Source of the DNA: Niebla homalea
Lineage: Eukaryota; Ascomycota; Lecanoromycetes; Lecanorales; Ramalinaceae
Direction of reading: 5' to 3'
NCBI GenBank assembly: GCA_019925105.1
Contig: JAHGAU010000042.1
Span: 62,001-126,000 of the forward strand
DNA: 64,000 nucleotides
The notes beneath the pieces are model-generated. The model saw only the letters and a list, made by a program, of their open reading frames with translations. It was not told the DNA's origin and did not search any database. This document shows, piece by piece, positions 20,897 to 31,912 of this stretch; positions within the stretch are counted from its first letter, which is position 1; every line of letters starts with the position of its first letter. The position numbers were made by a program, and so were the translations under genes.

Positions 20897-22953
20897 CACT
20901 CATTCATCACGACACGCATTTGCCGAGCCATGGTCTGTGATTTTTTAAATATTGCCAGCTGGAGCTATTCTCTGGTGTGGACACGTTCCGCTAAAAGACA
21001 GTACGAAATCATGATTCAGCAGTCTTGGGGAGCGAGAAATTTCTTGAATGGGGCAAGACCTTCCCGGTTGTGCCAATACGCACAATGAAATGTTGTTTAC
21101 ACAGCTCTTGGTTATTGCCTAACTGAGCAATCCACACATTCTGAGGAGATGACTCGGCGAAAGAGTCTCAAGAAAGTCCCTGCAAGGATCCATGATCGGA
21201 CTCGGAATTGTTTGAAGAGTGCGCGCAGCAACTCTGACCCATGCGAACAGCAATACCAAAACTATGTATCAAAATAGATCGAGCGTAGAGTATGGTTTTG
21301 ATCAACGCGGAAGGATTGGTAGCAACGGAGTCACAGTGCAAGGTTTATGTAGACGACACACGGCCCAATCACTCAAGTTCAGCCAGCAGGCAGCTCGCAA
21401 TGAGTCTTCTTTTTGTTCTGACGAATTCCCAATGACCCGACCGAACATAGCCAGGCAGTCACGTAGCCATACGGACTACGACTTCTTGGGAGTGGACGTT
21501 GCCGTCAGTGCTGAATTGATCGCCAAGCCAAGCATCGTTGATGCCGACATGTTTGTTTCCAACATCGCTCCGATCGATGGCGGAAGCATCGCCATGACCG
21601 CTTGTCAAGCATGTTCATGGAGTAAAACCGACCATCGACTGTTTCCAAGCGGAGAGGCGCATAGCTGAAGTATCGCAACGGTCGCCCAAAGCAAGCTTGG
21701 TGAACGACGTCGTGGTGTCCTGCAGTGCATGTTTGCTCGAATCATGAGGGCAGTGAGGTGTCACTTACCGTTTTAGTGAAGGGCCATCGTTCCGGACGTC
21801 ATCATTGGAAAGCGATACGAACTGAATAACCAGTATGGCAACGAGGACTCCGCCTTCTCGACCCTATCGCGCTTTGCATCTTCAGTCCACAACAACGCTT
21901 CTCTTCAATATTAGAGAACATTGCACCTTAAAGATTTACATACATTTGGGAGGTGGCGACAACATAGAGTTCGTGAAAAGCCCTCAAGATTCTCATCTCC
22001 GATATGCAACATCCATATATACTTAGATGTTGGAGTAAGCCGGGAATTGATGATGATCTAATATCACTCTGGATCATAATATCTGCTGTTAGTTTTGCGA
22101 GGATGCGCTCCTCGCCCCCCGGAGGCCTCATCTTTGGGGCCAGTGGAGATGGCAATTAGCGCTATTGTCTGCCTGAAACACCGGCCTTGTCATTGGCGCC
22201 CGCCCCATGTTTCGGCCATACCCAGATTAAGTTCACAATTACGATCTTCAAACTCCGCCTTACTGGTGAACCGCTGGTTCACCTTCATGGCAATGGCCAA
22301 GCCTTTCTGACGTGGAACAAATAGACAGGTCTCTATTCGCCCGGAAATATCAATAATCGACTGGCTGCTCATAATCAAATGTGATTATAAATACCACGGA
22401 TATTCAACGGCCATCAATGTTTTGAGAGGCGGTTTCTATTTGCCATCGTTTCTGTGAGGGCTGTCCTTAGGCGCTGTAGACTGTTCAGCCATCCCACTGT
22501 TATCCGATCAAGGCCGTGGCCGCGAGAGCAGCCATATACAGTCTCTTACTCTCCTCGAATGAAACACTGGGCTAGCTTGGCGAAAGGCACAGCAATGGTC
22601 AATGGTCAGATTATAATCATAAGTAGTAGTCACCAGGAGGCTCTTGTGTTGCTGACACTTGCCGTCTCAATTCCGGCTCACGGCCTTTTGAGTTCACTCC
22701 GCCCCCTACGGGATACCGGCATCAAATTAAGGTTGCATTTCAGGCAATTGCACCAATCAAGTCTTCTACTTAACATTGAGCCTCCGCCTAGCTCATCTTT
22801 AAGCCCAAGAATCCATAGGCGACGTTGGATTGCTACACTAGCAACGGTGGGACCAATGATATCATGAAGGAGGAACCGCTGCTATGGTGGCACAGCTACT
22901 GGACCCAAGACCATTCAATCCATGCAGTCAAGACTATCACAATTTTTATATTA

Positions 22954-23029
22954 TCGATCATCGACTAGCGATTTCCTCTTGGAAGCTCGATCATCTACTA
23001 GCGATTTCCTCTTGGAAGCTCGATCATCT
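22954..23029. repeat. 33-bp tandem repeat, about 2.3 copies
   Basis: The unit TCGATCATCGACTAGCG continues to GGAAGC, 33 bp long. It occurs at 22954-22986 and 22987-23019 with one mismatch, and a partial third copy follows to 23029. It lies in the gene-poor stretch. Two-plus contiguous units without spacers are a simple tandem duplication. Confidence 0.8.
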
Positions 23030-23590
23030 CAGCCTCCGGAAATTGCACGCGATACACAGATGCTGCGCCTCTCTATGTTGTTGTACTACGACGGCCACCC
23101 CCCGGACTTTCTGACATTAGCCTTCTACTGGTCCAAGCTAGTCGACATCGACAGCTTCTACGGAAGTTCCATACCGAGGACAGTCGGTCAGAGACCAGTC
23201 ATCTGCCGTATGGCTTTTCCGTCAGCTCCTGAGGCGTTAGGCCTTGATCCTTCGTGCGCTCAGCCTTGACTCTTGCTCTCTTCAAGACGCCGGCCAAGCG
23301 GCCATTGCTCCGCCCCGTGTCCACCAACTTCTCTCCAACTCGTCGCTGATAATTCCCCAGTGCTCTTCTTGGCATCTTAGGATCTCACAGTGTCGGTGTT
23401 GGTGTTTCAGTAGTAAATGCACATGTGGGTAAAAGGTGTTGCCTACAGAGCCCACCCTACGTCATGTCATTTCCGGTGCTACATATGTACTGCTTCGATA
23501 TGCCCTTTCGAAAAAACCAATTCGCTGTGACAAGCACAAATCTGGGGCACTGGTAGATCGCATTACCACCATTTGCATCGTTCGTTCAAG

Positions 23591-26016
23591 ATGCCTCGCC
23601 TTCACACCAAGTCCCTCTATTCGCTCTTTGCTTTACTCTCTCTTTGTCACGGACAAGTCACGCTGCCGGGAGGTGTCCCAACATCCGGCTGCATCGGCGG
23701 GCCAGCGGGCACAGCAACATTTTCATCCAGTATCCAGGTTGCTTCCCAAGTGAACATCGATGCTGGTGACTACTGGAAGCAATTAGGCGCCGTGTGGAAC
23801 TTCTCCCTTGCCACCGACGGCTTTACATTCGGAGACCCAGGTATCCCAGGCTTTGGTGCTGGTTTCGGCGGATCCAACGATATACCAAAAGCAGCTGAAG
23901 ATGCTCTGAAGCTCAGCGATGACAAACGAACCGTGCAACTCCTAGTCCCAAGCACCAATCCCGGCGGTGCTGGAAAATGGCAGATAGTATGGGCTATCCA
24001 GAATTCTGCTGATGCTGCTACTCAAGCACCATCCCAAACACCAGCCCCTTCGCCAAGTTGGTCGGCAGGAGCCTGCAAGCTCTCGTATGATATTACCCCC
24101 TCTTGCTTGATTCCTACCTTGAAGCTGATGACATTCTCAGAACCTTCACCGACAAGCCCGTTACTTGTAGCGGTAGCGTGCAAACACCGCTCGTACCAAC
24201 CACGACCGTGTGTGCCTGCCCCAGCAACATTTTGCTTGATACTTTAAGCGGAGGCGATTCGCCGTGTGGAGCCTACGAGAGTGCTCAAGGAGATCTTCAG
24301 GCCATCACTAATGCCTGCACATCATCACCGGCCGCCAAAGTCCGACGAAGCGAGGCAACCATTACACCACCCCCAGAGCTACGTGGCGCCAAATTCCGTC
24401 CACGTCCTAGGGAGCTCGACGTTCGCGCGGATGGAGACCCCAAAATCAACATTGATGCCGAATGGCCGTGTCTGGGGCCATCGAGCTCCAAGGCTTCTGG
24501 CAACCCCGATGTTGCTTCACTTTGCTCCAACAACTTGATCACACCAGGTGCTTCGGCGTGGACGACCTACGAAGCCTCAAGTTACTTGTCAAGTATCATC
24601 ACGGCAAATCAAGGACCGAAAGCGACTCCTCAGCCCCCAGTCAACGGAATTGCCATCCTGCACAGCGATGTCAACCCACCTGGAGCCGAATGCACATACA
24701 CCGCCAAATGCGACTCCATAAGCTGCTCAGACGTCAAAGACTACAACACTGGTAGTGAAGTTTCCGTACAACGCTTCTTGGCTTATCAGTCGGTTGTTAA
24801 TCTCAACAATTACTTCAACGCCATCTATACTGCTGTCTTTGACTCTGGCACTATCGCCAGCTTGCTTGATGCCAAGATTGTCACCACCTTCTACACGAAC
24901 CCTAAGCCGCCCGTCACGTGGGACAAGATCATGGGTTTGTTCACGCCCCTGCTTGGAATGGTCTCTGCAATGCTTGGACCTTTCTCAGCCATTGGTTCTG
25001 CTGTAGCTGGTGTAGCTGGTGGTGTTGTCGGCTCTGTCGTTGCTGGTGCGGGGACGAATGTGCAACCGGTGGCAGATAAGCGATTCGACGAATACGCAGA
25101 CATTGGAGACTACATTGGTCATTATCTCGAAGCCACAAACGCTGGTATTTCCAACGCCTATGACCAAACCATTGGGAAGAGCGTCGCCATCTTCGAATGG
25201 ACGGGTTCACCTGTTGGAGGACCGGCGCACGGTATCTTTGGCGATGGCTACTTCTCAGACGCTGACTACACCCAAAATCTGAACAACGACCTTCTCGAAA
25301 AGACCATCCGCATCTTCACCTACAAAGCCATCAACTTCGGCTGGGTCGACTCTGGGTGCTTTATTGCCTACGTACCCTACGGTCGCGATGTCAAAGGGCC
25401 TGACGGTAAGATGATTACTGGCGGCATCAACGAGGACTACTGCAAAAACGAACTCAAGAACAAGGACGCAGGTGTGCTCATCGTCTGCAATGCACCGGGT
25501 GGCATGGCCTACCTCATGAACGCCGCCAACGGGCAAGACAGCGGCAAGTACACCACCCCTCAAGGCTACGACCAAAGCTTCCAAATCCTTCCGAATGAAG
25601 CCTTCAACGTCCCTGATGCCATCAGCGGTAGCGTCAACAGCTGGAAGGAGGGTGACTTCGGCTACGATGCCGCCGACCCCTACACGAATGCTTTCAATTC
25701 CGACACAGGCTTGAGCCCCGAGCAAGTCGACGCAATCTCAAAGATCGACATCGCAGAGACGACGGCAGGCTTCTTCAATATCCCCGTCTGTCAGACTTGG
25801 GATCTGCGATTCTTCCCGCCAGCCAGTGGCAACTCGTGCACGGGCTGTGGTAGCGCCATCGCGGTGGGCGGCACCCAGGGCTCAACGAAGAAGTTCATGG
25901 ACAATGTCAACGATGTGGTAAAGGGGACGATGCAGAAGGCAGGGGCCACGTATTGTGGTGGGTACTATGGCACCAGCTGCAGTCATCCTTGTCCCGAAGA
26001 TATCTACACTGGATGA
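23591..26016 (+). CDS. Large secreted protein of unknown function
   Basis: Two exons (23591-24084, 24141-26016) encode 789 aa. A signal peptide is present (PRLHTKSLYSLFALLSLCHG). The intron 24085-24140 (GTATGA to CTCAG, 56 bp, with a CTGATGAC branch-like site) is required because the frame changes there; phases match, joining TC|A as Ser. The first part is Gly- and Pro-rich, then comes a region with spaced cysteines. A hydrophobic Gly/Ala/Val stretch (about residues 450-490; IGSAVAGVAGGVVGSVVAG) follows. The conserved-looking C-terminal half contains WVDSGCFIAYVPYGRDV, then CNAPGGMAYLMNA, and ends with cysteine clusters (SCTGCGS, TYCGGYYGTSCSHPC). I recall similar fungal secreted proteins (possibly the DUF7872 group) but cannot confirm this. 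No catalytic motif is recognisable; function unknown. Confidence 0.72.
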
Positions 26017-26366
26017 GCTGGTGGTGGTCGACTTTTTTTGCAGCGGAATGCTACCCTTTGATTTGACTTTGAGATTCTTGTGTTGGTTGGTTTTCGTGTC
26101 CTTCGGCTCACTCCTCAAAATATGAGCAATGGCGTCCTGGCGGGAAGCTTTGTCAATACTTATGATCATTCTGCTTCGTACAAATTGTTCGCTCATGCTC
26201 TCTGACTCATGATAAATGAAACAGCGCATGAATAACCTGCGTACATGACCAGACCTGTAAGGCCAACTTTGATTATTTATCCCAACATCTTTTACACAAT
26301 GACATGAATCTTCACCTGTCCCCTCACCGCCACCCCCCGGATCTCCTCCTGTTCACCCATCCCCAC
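26017..26366. other. Intergenic, nothing recognised
   Basis: The 3' flank of the secreted-protein gene and the region downstream of the WSC relic, convergent orientation. Confidence 0.5.
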
Positions 26367-26680
26367 TCAATTCGACCCAGCCCGATAAATATCAATCATC
26401 GCCCACCCACCCACCACACAACGTCCCCACATCCCCCGAAACACGCGCATCTGACAGCTCGCATCCCGCCCATTCGGCGCCCCGGTAGCCCCGTTCACGT
26501 AGCTCGATCGCGTCCCCGCACCAGCACTCCTGGCTATAACTCCACGCCCGCGAATCGGCAAGCCGGACCCCCGGCAGAAGGCGGTGCGTCATGTATTAGG
26601 CGATCGACACCCAGCCGGGTCTGGTTGAGGGCCCGGTTGTTGCCGTTGGTGGCCTCGGTGAAGCAGCCGGCCCAGGTGTT
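26367..26680 (-). pseudogene. WSC domain relic, readable only across several frames
   Basis: On the minus strand the hallmarks of a WSC (cysteine-rich, carbohydrate-binding) domain occur in the right order but in different frames. NTWAGCFTEATNGNNRALN and CRFAGVE are in one frame, YSQECWCGDAIE in a second, NGATGAPNGRDASCQM in a third, SGDVGTLCGGW back in the second, and MIDIYRAGSN again in the third. That is at least four frame changes in 314 bp, too close together for introns. Either this is a decayed domain or the assembly has indel errors in a G-rich stretch. It lies directly downstream of, and in the same orientation as, the CFEM-like/Ser-rich gene, so it was probably once that gene's 3' part. 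Confidence 0.65.
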
Positions 26681-26733
26681 AGCCGTTGGAGGAGGGCACG
26701 GGCGTCGGGGTGGATGAGGGTGGAGGTGAGCTT

Positions 26734-26842
26734 CTACTCGACTGAGGATACTTGCGAGGACGCGGACGTTGGGTTCGTGGTCACTGGGGCCGAGGTTGGG
26801 GGGATGGTGGTGGCGGTGATGGAGGAGGCGGCGGTGTTGGGC

Positions 26843-26882
<40 letters not shown>

Positions 26883-27695
26883 CGCTGCCACCGTTGCCTC
26901 CGCTGCTGCTGTTGGTTGCCGTGGCGGTGCTAGCGGTATTGGTCTCTGTGTTTGAGTTTGTCGCGGTGTTGGTGTTGACATTGGGGCTGGGATTGTTTGC
27001 GCTGCCTGCGCTGGATGTCGCGGAATTGGGACTAGTGTTTGAGGATCCACCATTGGTCGATGAGCCGGAGCCTGTGCTTGCTGTGTTGGAGGTCTGTGTG
27101 CCCCCGCCCTTCGTTGTGGATCCGGGGTTTGTATTGGTGGTGACTAAGCTCGACACCGCACTGCTGCTGCTGCTGCTGCTGCCCGAAGCCGTCGTGGTTA
27201 AGGTGCTGGGTAGACTTTTGAGGTTTGTGCTCCTGGGCAAAGGCTGAGACGACGTGGGTGTGGATATCACGCTGTCCTTTGGGCACTTTAATTGAATATC
27301 AAGCCCAAGTTTTGAGCAAAATCCTTGGGCGAGCGCTTGCGTCATTGTTCGAAAGAACGATGGTCTTATTAGCTTTCGGTCACGGGGATGGGACTCCCGA
27401 ATGAGACGCACACGCGAGGTTGACGTTTGTACAGGAGTTCTCGAGGCAGCATTGGATACTGTTGAGGTAATCGGTTGTGACGGAAATGCAGGCTAGGTTG
27501 ATGCCAGATTGATTGGCACAGGAATAGCGGCAATGCATGGTCTCTAGAATGAGTGTCATTAGAGAAGTTGCAGCAGCCGTAATCGATCAGGAGTAGACCT
27601 ACTGCGCAGTTGGGTGTGAAGGCATTAAGGAAGATGGTAGTAATGCTGGGAAGGCTTGCAAACACCACTACCGAGAGGTCAAATACGGACTTCAT
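26734..27695 (-). CDS. Secreted CFEM-like cysteine-rich protein with Ser/Thr-rich tail
   Basis: My model has three exons on the minus strand: 27695-27599, 27543-27412 and 27335-26734, 276 aa. The N-terminus MKSVFDLSVVVFASL is hydrophobic, as in a signal peptide. The next 70 residues hold eight or nine cysteines (PNC, HCRYSC, LAC, QCC, NSC, FC, KC), a CFEM-like density though not the exact CFEM spacing. The rest is a Ser/Thr/Asn/Gly-rich linker with (AGC/GCT)n-type Ser runs, typical of cell-wall proteins. Introns of 55 bp (branch CTAATGAC) and 76 bp (branch CTAATAAG) keep the phase. The frame stops at SSVE, and the following WSC domain is broken, so the protein may be truncated relative to its ancestor. 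The exon structure is an inference and could be wrong at the second intron. Confidence 0.5.
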
Positions 27696-28677
27696 CTTGG
27701 GCAGATAGCGTATTAGTGCGAGGAGAACCCAGGGTATGCGTGATAGGGAAGGGATGTTTTTTGTGTTCAGTGGATGACTGTCTTGAGAACCAAAAGCAGA
27801 TTGCTGCTGTATCGAGTGTCCTGTGAGTGGGGAGACAGCACGAGGGAATATGGTCTTTATATATACGACCTTCATCAAGTGTGGCGCCTTCCAGACCTCT
27901 TCATCTTGTGACGCCATAATGGGCCAGATGACATCGATTCGAGTACGCTTGGATATCATTTAGGATCGTGGTGGCACGGTGAAGCCCGTTTCTCGTTGAG
28001 TTTCACGAAAGATGGTGGGAAACCGATTGAATTCGAGGCATTCACATAGAGACGTCATCAATGTTCAGCCTCTTAAGCTCCATGAGCCTCGAACAGGTTC
28101 GTCAAGAGCTCTATATTCTGTCACAATCGTTTCGGTGTCCAGACTTCGTCTCAAACAATTGTTGGATTGACGGCAATGAGGGGATCTTGCACCTTTCTGT
28201 AGGATCATTCTGTTGGGGACGGAATCCCAGGCTGATATCCGCTCCAGGCTTCAAGTCCCACCTTGTCTGGAAATTCGATTATAGAAAGGAACAGACGTCT
28301 GATGGCCAGGCTTCCGCGTGGTGTTTGATCCAAGCGTTTCAGCGGCCCGAGCGTACGGAACATGATTCAGCCATTTTGAAGTAAGTGAGCTTCTGGGCTG
28401 AGAAGACTCGGAAGCATCCGTAAGCCACAAGGGTCCAGTCAGGGACATCGAAGCATTTCTGTCGGGACGCTCTCGACCTTCATTGAGGATCGACGACGGG
28501 TAAGCGCTGAGAAAGGTCGCCAGCTTTTCAGCGGTGTGGAGAAATGTCTTTCTTTTGAGAGTTCGAAAGGTATGAGTCTTCAGGTCACATATTGCAAACA
28601 CTCATATACAATGGGGAGGACCTTCATATATTGCTACAGCCCATCATGAGGAAGACGTGATTACTCACGGCCTCACC
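27696..28677. other. Intergenic; one doubtful short frame
   Basis: A plus-strand 107-aa frame (28061-28384) ends near a possible donor (GAAGTAAGTG), but no partner exon was found, so it is not called. The rest holds the promoter of the minus-strand CFEM-like gene and the 3' flank of the ankyrin gene. Confidence 0.45.
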
Positions 28678-31356
28678 TCATTGTGGCTTCTTCCCTTTCC
28701 TCGACCACCACGACCCAGACCTCTCCCTCTCTCGTTCTCTAGACCTACCCTCCCCTGTCGCCGTAACAGGCGTGATCGTGCTCCCGGACCACGCACTCGC
28801 AATGCTGTTCTTCCTCTTCGGCTCCTCTGCGATCACCCCACCCAAAGCCCCACTCATCATCTCCCGCTTTTTCAATTCCTTCAGGTGCCGTCCCAACAAC
28901 TTCACAATTTCCGGACTCTTTCTGACCGCATGGTTCGCGGCCTGATGCGCATCATGGCCCGCTCTATCCTTTGTCCGCACGTCGGCTCCGCATTCAAGGA
29001 GAAGGTGTACCATACTCTCCAATCTGCAGTCGATAGCTAGATGGAGAGGGGTTCGTTTCGCGATGTCCTGCGCTTCGAGATTTGCCGCCGATTGCATTTG
29101 GAGGAGCAAGCGAACCATGCTCTCGTTGCACCTCTCGACGGCATAGTGAAGGGGAGTCATGCTCTTCACACATCTCGCATTGACGTCTGCACCGCTGTTG
29201 AGAAGGCGTAACGCGCACTCGTTGCCGTCGGGGAGGACTTGGACGCGGTGGAGAGGTCTCCAGCCGAATTCGTCGGCGGTGTTGGGATTGGCGCCCCGGG
29301 AAAGGAGTAGATCCATGATGCTGAGATGATGCTTTTCGGAGGCAAGGGAGAGTGGAGTTGATTTAGAGGGGTTCCGGGCTTCGATGTTGGCGTGGTGGGA
29401 GAGTAGGAGACGCGTTGCCGAGTCGTCTCCCATGCTGGCGGCACGGAGAAGGGGGGTCCATCCGCCGCCGCTACTGTTGCCTCCTTCGCCCTCAGTGTCG
29501 TCCTCATCGGCGGATGAGAGGTCGACTTCGGACGAGCGACGGAGCTTGCTGGCAATACCTTTATAGGATGGAAATTTCTTGGAACTTCGTGCTTCAATAT
29601 CGGCGCCATTTTCGAGGAAAAGTTGTATCAATTGGAGGTTGCCTTGCTCAGAGGCTTTGTGAAGGGGTGTCCATCCACCAGTAGGCGCGTCGACAGGTGC
29701 ACCGCGGCTAAGGAGCACGCCGGCGATTTTCACTTGGCCGTTAAAGACCGCGTACATGATAGGCGAGATTCCAGAGCTACATCGTCTTTCTACGCTGGCG
29801 CCACTGCGGAGGTGTTGCTGGACTAGTACATCGTCGCCGGAAGATATCGCTTGGATCAGCAACGTCTTGCCGGAATGGGTCAGGGCATCCATGTCAACCG
29901 AGATGTCAGGATTCCAGGGGACACGCTTTGTTCCTATGTGCTTTGATATCTGAGGAGATAGGCAGACAATCTTCTCGTCTGGGTAAAGATTTCGAAAAGC
30001 CTGCGCCTTCTCCAAGTCCCCTTGCTTCTCGTAGATCCGGATCAACAGGTCCGCTGATTGATATATCAGAGAATGCCCCTTTCCCAAGGCCTTCTCTCGA
30101 CCGACGTAAGACCTTTTGGCAAACTTCTCAGCGTCTATCAGGCGATCTTGCACAACGCATATGGTCGCTAGCTTGTAATAGAGTCTCCACTTGCGGTTAG
30201 TCTCACCCTGGTCCTGCTTCAGCAAGGAGCTCAGTATCAACTTGGCCTTATCGTGCTCGTCCATCTTGAGGTGGATGTCAGCTAGGCTTTCTCGCATTTG
30301 CTCTCCATTTTCAGACGAGATTTGATTGCTCGTCGGCTCATCGTCCAGATACTTTATAGCCTTACGAAGAGCTTCTTCAGCCTTGACATAATTGCCCGTC
30401 TGCACATTACGCTGCGATTCCTCTTGTAGCGTCTTGATAAGCTCGAATGAGATGGCAGGCGGGAAGCTTGCCTCCAGGTCAGGCTCGGGGTCAGTGTTGG
30501 AGTCCGAGTCAGTCCAGCTATCCATGGATTGGGAATGATCGCTGGTGGATGTCATGATGGGCGTCACCTTGGGTCTGATCTCGATATGACGAGCACTTGG
30601 TTTGGACTTAGGACTTGACGGAAATGTAGGAGACATCGCTTTTGTTCCTGGACTGAGATTGCTGGAGTCCAGAGGCCATGAATTCTCATAGTCCTGCGAG
30701 GTGGCCATGGAAGATTCATTGAGCGCTCTTTGTGCAGACTCGAAGCAATGCTCTACCTCACGTAACAGGATTCGCTCTGGCCCCTCGTCAATCTGAGGAT
30801 CATTGTAGACGAGTGCTCGTCTACTGCTGATGGCTCCCTTAAGATTGAGTATGGCGTCGGAAAGACCTTGGCGGCTTTTCTGCGTTACATGATCTGGGAG
30901 GTTCTGTTTGCGTTGATGGGCTATGTTGACGATCTGCAGAGTTATTTGCAAGACTCTGGTAAGTAAGGCGATGTGCGCACATAGCGTCTTTGCCGAAGGG
31001 ACCCCCAGATCGTGGTCGCCCATGTGGCTTTTCGGAGCGGAGGCCGTGAGGGACTGCTGTGCGCCATGATGAGGAAGCAGGTCAGGGAGGGTGGAAAGGA
31101 CGCCATGACATCGCTTCATTAAGGTGGCGACGTTACCCCAATGCTGCTCATCCGTATGGGAACAGAATTGTTTTGTTCGCCAAACTTTGCCCGTGAGAGT
31201 CGACATGCGATGTAATTTATGGGTCTCGTCCAGTAGCTGTGTATCTGAGTTAGTGGGGGCATCGCCGCCTTTTTGCCGCTGCTCCAGGGCCTTGATGACA
31301 GCCTCACAGGACCCGGTAATGTCGATCCAGTCTCCTGGACAACTGTGCGGGTTCAT
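28678..31356 (-). CDS. Ankyrin-repeat protein with TPR-like middle region
   Basis: A single long frame of 892 aa. The first 250 residues are helical with no named domain (CSHTDEQHWGNVATLMKRC and surroundings), resembling the N-terminal parts of fungal ankyrin proteins. Residues about 310-450 contain TPR-like helices (NYVKAEEALRKAIKYLDDEP; YYKLATICVVQDRLIDAEKF). From about 500 to 830 there are at least eight ankyrin repeats (e.g. GWTPLHKASEQGNLQLIQLF, STPLSLASEKHHLSIMDLLL, TPLHYAVERCNESMVRLLL). The C-terminus is basic and Ser/Arg-rich (RSRERERERSGSWWSRK). Ankyrin arrays bind other proteins; no catalytic domain is visible. A short upstream exon is possible, since many relatives start with a longer N-terminal domain. 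Its function is unknown. Confidence 0.85.
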   Translation of the reverse strand: MNPHSCPGDWIDITGSCEAVIKALEQRQKGGDAPTNSDTQLLDETHKLHRMSTLTGKVWRTKQFCSHTDEQHWGNVATLMKRCHGVLSTLPDLLPHHGAQQSLTASAPKSHMGDHDLGVPSAKTLCAHIALLTRVLQITLQIVNIAHQRKQNLPDHVTQKSRQGLSDAILNLKGAISSRRALVYNDPQIDEGPERILLREVEHCFESAQRALNESSMATSQDYENSWPLDSSNLSPGTKAMSPTFPSSPKSKPSARHIEIRPKVTPIMTSTSDHSQSMDSWTDSDSNTDPEPDLEASFPPAISFELIKTLQEESQRNVQTGNYVKAEEALRKAIKYLDDEPTSNQISSENGEQMRESLADIHLKMDEHDKAKLILSSLLKQDQGETNRKWRLYYKLATICVVQDRLIDAEKFAKRSYVGREKALGKGHSLIYQSADLLIRIYEKQGDLEKAQAFRNLYPDEKIVCLSPQISKHIGTKRVPWNPDISVDMDALTHSGKTLLIQAISSGDDVLVQQHLRSGASVERRCSSGISPIMYAVFNGQVKIAGVLLSRGAPVDAPTGGWTPLHKASEQGNLQLIQLFLENGADIEARSSKKFPSYKGIASKLRRSSEVDLSSADEDDTEGEGGNSSGGGWTPLLRAASMGDDSATRLLLSHHANIEARNPSKSTPLSLASEKHHLSIMDLLLSRGANPNTADEFGWRPLHRVQVLPDGNECALRLLNSGADVNARCVKSMTPLHYAVERCNESMVRLLLQMQSAANLEAQDIAKRTPLHLAIDCRLESMVHLLLECGADVRTKDRAGHDAHQAANHAVRKSPEIVKLLGRHLKELKKREMMSGALGGVIAEEPKRKNSIASAWSGSTITPVTATGEGRSRERERERSGSWWSRKGKKPQ

Positions 31357-31912
31357 ACTGGCGCATGAGATCCATAACGATGGCAGATGAAACAGTTATC
31401 GATCCTGCCATTGCAAACAGCACCAGATTTCAGCCTTGCGAGGCCAGACTAGCGCGGGGCAGTTCATCTACAGGCCTCCAAGATGTGACCACCTTTCTCT
31501 TTTGATCTTAGCATGCAAACGCTAGCGGGCTATAAATGCTTATGCATGTCTTTGTTGGTCGGGCTTCTCGCTAATGTGGAGACCCTCAAGCCTACTGGGA
31601 TCTTCACGCTTACTATACATCTCTAGTGGCTCGGCTGCAGATCGAGATTCTCGTGGAAGGCCTAGACTTCGCCCTGAGATTATGCAATATGGAAGTTTGA
31701 ATCGCCAACTCCAAGGCTGGTTCGTTGCCCCAGTCATCTGCCTCATGTTGCTTCAATAATGTCGCTGAAATTTGTACAGTGGTGCGAGTTCTATGTCCTT
31801 TCGCCGAATGTAGCGCTTGAAAGCCCAGGGTAACACTTCGAAAATCTGATATTGCATATGTCGTCTCGTGGGAACTCCAACTGCAACAGTCTGTCAGCGC
31901 AAAGTAGGGTAG
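31357..31912. other. Intergenic, nothing recognised
   Basis: The promoter of the minus-strand ankyrin gene and the 3' flank of the minus-strand sugar transporter. Short frames only. Confidence 0.5.

Larger units (their letters stand above)
20101..23590. other. Gene-poor 3.5 kb containing a hAT-like MITE
   Basis: No protein gene can be supported. A 149-aa frame (21219-21668) and a 137-aa frame (22454-22867) have no recognisable domain, no paired splice signals and no paralogue. The stretch carries the transposon at 20300-20896 and a small tandem repeat at 22954-23029, both listed separately. It may be degraded repetitive DNA. Confidence 0.5.

Noticed and set aside
21219..21668. 149-aa plus-strand frame in the gene-poor region
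   Set aside because: No domain, signal peptide, splice support or paralogue; composition is not distinctive.
22954..23029. Possible CRISPR-like repeat
   Set aside because: Only 2.3 contiguous copies without spacers, in a eukaryotic genome; a simple tandem duplication.
26714..27247. 177-aa plus-strand Leu/Val-rich frame
   Set aside because: Antisense of Ser-rich repeats (GCT/CTG runs); looks like a membrane protein only because of the repeat.
27369..27959. 196-aa minus-strand continuous frame as the CFEM-like gene
   Set aside because: Its C-terminal half lacks the cysteine pattern; splicing at 27544-27598 with a strong branch site yields the cysteine-rich frame instead.
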